DNA from: Symsagittifera roscoffensis
Taxonomy: Eukaryota > Xenacoelomorpha > Acoela > Convolutidae
Assembly (NCBI RefSeq): GCF_963678635.1
Contig: NC_087063.1
Location: forward strand, 27,215,649 to 27,279,648
DNA: 64,000 bases
Direction of reading: 5' to 3'
Part shown: piece by piece, positions 58,347-64,000 of the stretch
Layout of the letters: each line of letters begins with the position of its first letter
Position numbering within the stretch: position 1 is the first letter of the stretch
Notes under the pieces: generated by a model
The model's input: only the letters and a program-made list of their open reading frames with translations
Databases searched by the model: none
What the model was told of the DNA's origin: nothing
Position numbers and translations under genes: made by a program

Positions 58347-58546
58347 CTTTCATGATGCTGCGGGCAGGGAGATAGCAATGCCTTTGACGTTTTTCTACCC
58401 AGAATACGAAAGGCAGAAAACATCACCTCAAGCATATGTGAAGGAAGCAATCAAGAGACAACAGGAGTTGAAATAACTATACAGAAGGAATACAGCCCAA
58501 GCACAGATGAGACAACGGAGGAAGTACGATGAGAAAAATCTTCAAG
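58347..58546 (+). repeat. Ectopic 200-bp copy of an integrase C-terminal segment
   Basis: Matches 59438-59637 with only about three substitutions. In the downstream copy the segment is in its natural place, between the integrase core and the GPF module. Here it sits upstream of the integrase zinc-binding region. Both copies begin at CTTTCATGATG. This is a recent internal duplication or a template switch during reverse transcription. Confidence 0.9.
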
Positions 58547-58672
58547 GCGAGGTACAGGCTATCGGACCTGATAAGAGCATAGAAAAACGACAAAATAACA
58601 AGCAACCTCTCCAAATGGATCTGAATGGGAGTAAACGAAAAATGAGATCTGGAGGACGACAGCTACAAGATC

Positions 58673-59330
58673 TTGAGCCAGTTCTACAAGGAACGTAAGG
58701 ACTTACTCTATCACACAGCGGACGGTGTGGTGGCCTGCAGGAGAAGAGAAGAAAAAAAAATACTGCACAAACATAATCTCATTATATTACCGCAGCTGTA
58801 TCAAACAGAAAGGCTATTCAGATCACATGATCAGATGGTAAATCAAGGAGAAGACAGGGTGCAACAAATAGTGCTGCATCGATTTGATTGGCCTGGAATG
58901 AGGAAAGCTTGCGAGAGTTGGGTAAACGCATGCTTGTCGTGCCTACAAGTGAAAGATCCAAGGAAGATGAAGTTCCCTCTCAAATCGGTGGAAATCTCAG
59001 AGCTCAATGGGGTTGTGCAGATAGACCAACAAAAGATCTGCGCGACAGATTCGGGATGTAACCAGATACTGATAATCATAGATCACTTCACGAAACTGGC
59101 TGAAGCAGTACTGTGTCAGATGGCCTCGGCAGAGGAAATTTGCGACCACTTGATCACGCACTGGATATCACGGTATGGCTGTACGATGACCTTCCAATCA
59201 GACAAGGGGAAAAATTAGTCGGAGATCTGACAAAAACTCATGAGAAGATCCCACATTGCCCAAGCACACTCGTTATTTGTCAACTTACCATCCACAGTCG
59301 AATGGAAAGGTAAAACAGATCGCTAGTGAA
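58673..59330 (+). pseudogene. Ty3/gypsy pol: integrase core, broken
   Basis: The N-terminal zinc region shows a first His (RSHDQ), a poorly kept second His, and the Cys pair in ACLSCLQVK. The catalytic core shows D118 in VQIDQQ (59024-59026) and D177 in FQSDKGKN (59201-59203), correctly spaced. A TAG at 59216-59218 ends the frame. In the next frame YHPQSNGKV is followed by Lys (59313-59315) where the third acidic residue (Glu) of the D,D-35-E triad belongs. The catalytic triad is therefore incomplete as well as out of frame. Confidence 0.85.
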
Positions 59331-59437
59331 TATGCTCAGGGTATATTGCTCGAGGTATATGACGGACTGGGACAAATGTTTGCCGCAAGTGGTGCGAGCG
59401 TACAATAGCTCACAACACTCAACAACAGTGATCAGCC

Positions 59438-60254
59438 CTTTCATGATGCTGCGGGCAGGGAGACACCAATGCCTTTGACGTTTTTCTACCCAGAATACGA
59501 AGGGCAGAAAACATCACCTCAAGCATATGTGAAGGAAGCAATCAAGAGACAACAGGAGTTGAAATAACTATACAGAAGGAATACAGCCCAAGCACAGATG
59601 AGACAACGGAGGAAGTACGATGAGAAAAATCTTCAAGCGAAACCATATGCTGTGGGACAATATGCCTGGTTGTTCCAGAATGTCATACCTCCTAAAGGAA
59701 CAAAGAAGTTTTTGAAGAAATTGAGAGGACCGTTCGTGGTAACAGAGGTGAACCAGCAGGGTAGATTCTACCGCTTGAGCACAGGGCGCGCCGCGCACTA
59801 TGAGAATCTGAAGCCTCATTTCCCATCACCGGAAGATTTGTGCGTGCTGCACAACATTGAAGGACGTGATCATCTAGTGGCGGAACTGGCATGTGAGGTG
59901 AATGAGAAAGACACCAGGGAGAAAAATGATGGCAAAATGAGTATGCATGACAATGAAAGAATAGGCTCGGACGAAGGATCTTTCGTAGAAGAGGACTGGA
60001 ACGAACCAGAGCAGGACGAAGTGCCAGGATGGACGGAACCGGATAAGGCCATGACAATTGAGACAAGGAGAGGCGGGCACATAAAGAGAAGTATGAGGTA
60101 TAACAGGTATGGCGATGACTTTGTGATCGACAAAATGCAGCCAGAAGATATAGGTGCAGATATGAAGAGCATGGGCGAGCTAGTGGCAGAAGAAGAGTGG
60201 CAGATCCCTCGTGGCAGGAGGACCACACCGTGCCAGAAAAAGAAGTGGATCTAG
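59438..60254 (+). pseudogene. Ty3/gypsy pol: integrase C-terminal domain and acidic tail
   Basis: After a stop near 59565, a 218-codon open frame (59598-60254) carries the GPF/GPY module (RGPFVVTEVNQQGRFYRLS, HYENLKP), typical of gypsy integrase C-termini. An acidic, Trp-containing tail follows (EEDWNEPEQDEVPGWTEPDK). No chromodomain is seen. It ends at TAG 60252-60254. The module normally helps target and bind DNA during integration. Confidence 0.8.
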
Positions 60255-60536
60255 AACAAAGGGAGATAGAAAAAAAGGATAACAAAAAAAAACTTGAGGA
60301 TTCTAGAATGAATGCATGGTCTGCAGGCTGACGAGAAAAAATGCAAAGCATCCAAAACAATGATATATCACCAGGGAAACACGTAAGAGAAAGGAACCCG
60401 TTGTTTGGTTGGACAGCGACATACCGACCGTTAGACATACCAACCGACAACTGGAGTCCAGCACCATCGACGGGGACATCGATAAACATTTTTTGTCCGG
60501 GAAGTGAGGGTAAGATTTACCCACACCAAAAATTTA
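60255..60536 (+). other. Spacer between pol and the macro ORF, partly open
   Basis: A short frame (60341-60562) includes FGWTATYRPLDIPTDNWSPA and overlaps the start of the macro ORF in another frame. It could be a frameshifted N-terminal extension of that protein or the end of pol. Confidence 0.35.
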
Positions 60537-61217
60537 ATGATAAAGAAACTCAGGGAAATTAGGGAGACTAGCGGGCTGGAGCTGGGTCAAGAAGAAGTCG
60601 AGTCCACCGTTGGAAGAAATTTCAAGACCAAGTTCGAGATACCAAATGAGTATTTGAAAAACATCCTAATCACGGACAGTGACTTCATCTTGTCAGATAG
60701 GACCGGTGCAATCTGCAGAACCGCAGATAAGAGTTTCAACGCCAATTTGGAGGCAGATTTCAAGAGAGAATACCAAAATGATGAGTTTCTGTTCAGGCAG
60801 AGACCAGGATTGGGAGCCCTGGCGGCACTTCCTCCCTCCGTTTCACAACTTCCTGGCAAGTACCTATGCATTTTGGTGACAAAAGACATTGAAAGAAACG
60901 TGGTAGATCCCGAGCACGTGATGCAGGCCTTGACACGATTGAGGGACTTTCTAGTAGAAAGAGGGATAAAAAAGGTTTCTATGCCAGTCTACGATCCAAA
61001 CTGGGGCAGGTTGAATCATAGGGAACTATACGCCATCCTGCACGTGGTCTACACAGAAACAGAAATAATGGTACATTTACACAAGAAGTTAAGGGAATTA
61101 GGTTTTAGTATAACTGGCATGACATTTAAAACAAAATTTTTATCTAAAATGTATGATGCTAAAACATCTAAAATGTTTGATTCTAAATACCTAATTGAAT
61201 CATTTCATCAGAAATAG
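60537..61217 (+). CDS. Macro-domain protein downstream of gypsy pol
   Basis: An intact ORF of 226 residues from the first ATG (open from 60486). Residues are numbered from 60504. About 60-193 fit a macro domain of the OARD1/TARG1 type: ILSDRTGAICRTADKSFNAN (opening strand and ligand loop), DFKREYQ, a Q-x-G-x-GALAALP stretch, YLCILVTK with Lys127, an ALTRLRDFLVERGIKKVSMP helix-strand, then GRLNHRELYAILHVVYTETE. Macro domains bind or hydrolyse ADP-ribose on proteins and nucleic acids. In TARG1 a Lys and an Asp act in catalysis. The Lys aligns here, but the Asp-containing GxGLD loop reads VYDPNWGRLN with Gly at the Asp position, so hydrolysis is doubtful and binding more likely. The AT-rich C-terminal tail is of unknown use. 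It is free of stops while pol around it is broken. I assign it to the retroelement from its position; capture from a host gene is the alternative. Confidence 0.7.
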   Translation: MIKKLREIRETSGLELGQEEVESTVGRNFKTKFEIPNEYLKNILITDSDFILSDRTGAICRTADKSFNANLEADFKREYQNDEFLFRQRPGLGALAALPPSVSQLPGKYLCILVTKDIERNVVDPEHVMQALTRLRDFLVERGIKKVSMPVYDPNWGRLNHRELYAILHVVYTETEIMVHLHKKLRELGFSITGMTFKTKFLSKMYDAKTSKMFDSKYLIESFHQK

Positions 61218-61240
61218 TTCGAACATTGTTTTAAAGGTGC

Positions 61241-61252
61241 AAAAGGGGGAGG
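61241..61252 (+). promoter_or_regulatory. Purine run, possible polypurine tract
   Basis: AAAAGGGGGAGG follows the macro ORF stop by 23 bases. Polypurine tracts prime plus-strand synthesis just upstream of a 3' LTR. No LTR-like sequence shared with the other copies follows, so this may be coincidence or an internal tract. Confidence 0.3.
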
Positions 61253-61474
61253 TTTAGATTGGTCATGAGCAGAAACATTCTTGGTCCAAAATTCAGTTTT
61301 GTTTTCAGATTGATTTCGAATCGTAAAAGACTGTTTGAACCAAACTGACTTTCACGAGTTACAGATGCAAGAATATCGCCCAGTATTCCGCGATTGTTAC
61401 GGGAGAAAATTTAATCTGGTAAGGGTGCTTATTGAGTGTTAATCTGGTTAAGGTAATTCTTGAGTGTTTGACAA

Positions 61475-62392
61475 GTGCGAAGATTTCTTGAGCAAAAAGC
61501 AATGGCAAACCGTTTTTGGAAATCCCTACCAGCAGTATTCAAGCAGCCCAAGCTCCATGAGCTGTACAGGTGCTTGAGGGATCTTGATCACACGCAAGTG
61601 GACGAGAGGCTGGCAGTGATGCTTAACGCTATCCTGCAGCTACAGTCCCAAGGAGATTGCAGAGAGCCGGCGAACGCGGCAGTGTTGACGGTGGGCTACA
61701 CCTCGGACAGGGTTTCTAACCAAGAACAGACCAGGTGGCTGTCCTGGAACGTCGACGGAGGCTTGAGGGGATTCGATCTGGCTAGAAACCCCGGCTTGAG
61801 CAACACGACGGAGTATTGTGCAGGGAAATTTCCCCTTCCGACCAAGCCGACGGCAAGGACTGGGACCCAGTCCAGCAGCAAGGCCCTGTCAATGATACAG
61901 TCTCAGCAGACAGAAGACGCATATCCAGACCTCAGCAACTTGAAGATGGGAATTGGAAAGGGCTCAAAGGGAAAGGGACCAAGCCAATCTTGATAAGAAC
62001 AAGGCTGCATTTGACAGGGATCAAGCCATAGTCGAGAAAGACAAGGTGATACTTGAGAGGGTTTGTTAAAAGCGGAACGGGACCATGCTCAGAATTTACA
62101 AGAGAGTGCAGCGAACTGTGACCACATAAAATCAGAAATTGAGCGATTGCAGAGAAAACAAAAGGAGTTCGCGAAAGCCAAGGAGCGGAGAACGAAGACG
62201 TCGATTGAGCCCATGATACTGAGATCGAGACCGGATTCCAAGATGGAAGTGGATGAAATTCCCAGGGCGAGTGGTCGCCTCAACTTGGACCGTATAGCCC
62301 AGGAGCAAATGAGTGAAGACCTGGACACGTGGACGCCACCAGAACCTGTCCCTTCCTTGAGAGATCTCGAGTCAGGGCGAATTAAGCCGTGA
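61475..62392 (+). pseudogene. Last ORF of the element, N-terminal and coiled-coil part
   Basis: GC-richer sequence. The first frame (open 61475-61993; first ATG at 61502) includes FWKSLPAVFKQPKLHELYRC and DERLAVMLNAILQLQSQ. The middle frame overlaps from 61816. After frame changes, 62063-62392 gives a heptad-like coiled coil (CDHIKSEIERLQRKQKEFAK) and a Pro-rich end. At least two frameshifts and a TAA near 62068 interrupt it. No domain is recognised in the first 170 residues. The position after pol is where env or an accessory gene would be. Confidence 0.5.
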
Positions 62393-62690
62393 TGGTAGAT
62401 GTCGCACTACCGGGTCTGACACCCAGTTCAACGTGTGGCAGTCAGGCTAGCGCGGGGACATCACCTCTCAAGGAACTATAAGAGAGGCTGCAGTCAAGGA
62501 CGCCGGAGAGTCCTGCATGCGAAGCTGAGCCACTCACTTGGAGAGAACATCCCGTGAGGAGTGCTATAATCTCTAACTACAAGAAGAACACCGACGGCGC
62601 AAACCACCGACATCGCAGGGAGGACTGGACGGCGGCGAAAAGCGAGAGGAGGGATGCCTTCAATGACGCGTCTTAGGCGGAGTATTTCAC
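62393..62690 (+). other. Degenerate linker inside the last ORF
   Basis: No long open frame; fragments on all three frames suggest the same ORF decayed by indels. Nothing is independently recognisable. Confidence 0.4.
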
Positions 62691-63270
62691 ACAGCCGAAA
62701 ATACCTGAGCGCACGGTCCACTTGATTATTGGGGACAGTCTTGTCAGGGTTCTGACGAGGATCCAGGCGCACTGGCAAGTCGGAGTCTTGATTTTTTGGG
62801 TGTTGGTGTCACTGGAGATGCTGGAGGTGGGAAAAAATTCATAGTCACTTTGATGATGAAAACCAAAGATGTCTCTCGAGGCGAATCCAGGAACATGATG
62901 AGTTTGACGGAAAAGGTGAGCTGCATTCTTGAGGAGCTGAGTGTCTACTTGGACGCTACGGTTCTCACGATTTGCACGGTCCCTACAACATGATGCAGGA
63001 CCAAAATGCATTGAGCATGAACGAGAGGGTGCGCCACATCTACGACATAACCGGACAAGTGCAGATGAAGAGCATCCTATCCTTGAGTCAGCTCGATATC
63101 GCGCGAATGATGGAGGATTCCTTGCCGCATAGCTCATCTTCGGATGGCATCCACTTCGATAAGCCCAAGAGCGTGGAGTGGCTGAATGTAGGTTTTCAGA
63201 GACACATCATCGTTAGAGTCTGGCTAATTCACCTTTGGTCCACCAACGAGGTCCTCCTTCTTCGCGGTTA
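62691..63270 (+). pseudogene. SGNH/GDSL hydrolase-like domain in the last ORF, frameshifted
   Basis: Block I: VHLIIGDSLVRVLTRI, with GDS at 62731-62739. Then, in a second frame, VTLMMKTKDVSRGESR, where SGNH enzymes have GxND: here the Asn-containing block reads KTKD. Then EKVSCILEELSVYLDATVLT and a TICTVP strand. In a third frame comes the C-terminal block SSSDGIHFDKP with the D-x-x-H pair at 63143-63154. The order and spacing fit the SGNH esterase fold, whose Ser, Asp and His catalyse ester hydrolysis. Two frameshifts (near 62790 and 62975) and the altered block III disable this copy. Confidence 0.6.
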
Positions 63271-63275
63271 GGCCA

Positions 63276-63842
63276 GTGACCGACCAGTTGGGATGGAGGA
63301 TCGATTCTAGAGGAAGTTCAGTGAGCGGCAGGGGCACGCAGCTGGGCTCGACGCCCATGGAGAGGGATGAGGCGGAGTCTTCTACGCCACAAAGCTCAGT
63401 AGTGTTGTCAGTGGTAGTAGTAGAAAAGGACAAGGTCGTCAAGACATCGGCAGGAGGCCCTGGAGAATCAAGCAAAGCCAGGTATTTGGAGCGAGTAGGA
63501 ATTCTGGATCTCGGGGATCTGGCCTGCAGAGGGGAGTTAATGGAGGTCTTGGGACTCAAGAGTCTGTCGCACGAGGATCTGAGCAAGCACTATTGCGTGG
63601 ATTGGCTGAAGGCGCATGAAGCGCATTTTTCTCGAGACAAGACTTTGGAAGCAGGGTACCTCACTGGAGTTCCGAGGAAATTGATCTTTGGTCCAGTCAG
63701 CTACCGGCCTCTCAAGGAGTTGGGAGGCCCAGGCTTCATTGTAGAACCACCAAAGCACCGCACGAGCATTGTCAGAATTAGAGTGGCGATTCCCGCGCAG
63801 TTAAGAACCGTGGACAAACTTCTTGAGCCAAAAAGTATGTGA
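63276..63842 (+). CDS. Continuation of the last ORF, open 188-codon segment
   Basis: An open frame after the SGNH region: a Ser/Thr-rich linker (STPQSSVVLSVVVVEKDK), then a more folded-looking part with SHEDLSKHYCVDWLKAHEAH and YRPLKELGGPGFIVEPPKHR. It ends at TGA 63840-63842. I do not recognise a family. It probably belongs to the same protein as the SGNH domain, being collinear and of similar base composition. Confidence 0.45.
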   Translation: MTDQLGWRIDSRGSSVSGRGTQLGSTPMERDEAESSTPQSSVVLSVVVVEKDKVVKTSAGGPGESSKARYLERVGILDLGDLACRGELMEVLGLKSLSHEDLSKHYCVDWLKAHEAHFSRDKTLEAGYLTGVPRKLIFGPVSYRPLKELGGPGFIVEPPKHRTSIVRIRVAIPAQLRTVDKLLEPKSM

Positions 63843-64000
63843 CTATACGGAAAATCTCATGGAACCTCACAGCTGGCCAAGGCACTGGCAGTCTATGATC
63901 ACTCAGACCCTGGAGCGGCGAGGATAATCATTGTAGCGGGAACGGACTTCGATGGACCGTCTCCAAAGTTGTTTTGGACAGAAACGTTGGTGTACATGCT
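63843..64000 (+). pseudogene. Last ORF, segment cut by the window edge
   Basis: One frame from about 63850 reads QLAKALAVYDHSDPGAAR, then IIVAGTDFDGPSPKLFWTET and LVYML to the edge. It aligns with IIVASSDFLKTS..FWPETLVYALPG at 37453 and 49653. This match identifies the ORF remnants in the segmental repeats as the C-terminal half of this ORF. Confidence 0.6.

Noticed and set aside
59692-60503. Minus-strand 265-codon frame opposite the integrase tail (59692-60489)
   Set aside because: Shadow of the coding strand: the plus strand carries the recognisable GPF module and acidic tail.
61241-61260. Start of a 3' LTR after the purine run
   Set aside because: The sequence following it is not repeated near any gag start in the window, and the coding sequence of the last ORF begins soon after.

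Overview
The window looks like repeat-dominated DNA from an invertebrate animal. The species cannot be fixed from the sequence. It is AT-rich and full of T and A runs, with no bacterial-style operons. It carries typical metazoan mobile DNA: an intact hAT transposase gene, a Jockey-type LINE remnant, a large Ty3/gypsy retroelement, short non-autonomous elements and long tandem repeats. Only two long reading frames look well preserved: the hAT transposase (5290-6888, +) and a macro-domain protein (60537-61217, +). No complete host gene is visible. One 37-codon exon-like segment (20145-20255, -) is the best host-gene candidate.

Layout. 1-870 (-) is a broken gene with a C2H2 finger and motifs seen in large invertebrate proteins often linked to family-B DNA polymerases. 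At 3923-8214 a hAT element lies between two near-identical 1.26-kb copies of its target locus, one filled and one empty. At 11150-11633, 20341-20878 and 21861-22383 there are three copies of a 0.5-kb element ending in a nested hairpin; the third is defined by a filled/empty-site comparison with 33.9-34.1 kb. 13354-16460 is a cluster of tandem and inverted duplications with a 23-G tract. 17443-17749 is a LINE 3' end with a foreign repeat at its edge. 23.6-33.2 kb is a 2.95-kb duplication, one copy of which holds about five tandem 1022-bp units with hairpins at their junctions.

From about 34.17 kb to 54.36 kb there is an 11.6-kb tandem segmental duplication. Each half is made of pieces of one retroelement: the end of its last ORF, a leader/LTR-like region with a TATA box and a 36-bp tandem array, and the start of gag. 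These pieces are interleaved with tRNA-like pol III units. From 53.6 kb to the right edge the most complete copy of the element is laid out in order: gag with zinc knuckle(s), RT, RNase H, a charged linker, integrase, a macro-domain ORF, then a coiled-coil/SGNH-hydrolase-like ORF that runs off the window. Gag and pol are disabled by stops, frameshifts and lost catalytic residues.

The observation most worth pursuing is that element's architecture. An ADP-ribose-binding-type macro domain and an SGNH/GDSL-type esterase fold lie downstream of a Ty3/gypsy pol, where env would sit in a retrovirus. The last bases of the window match the ORF remnants inside the segmental repeats, which ties all copies to one family.
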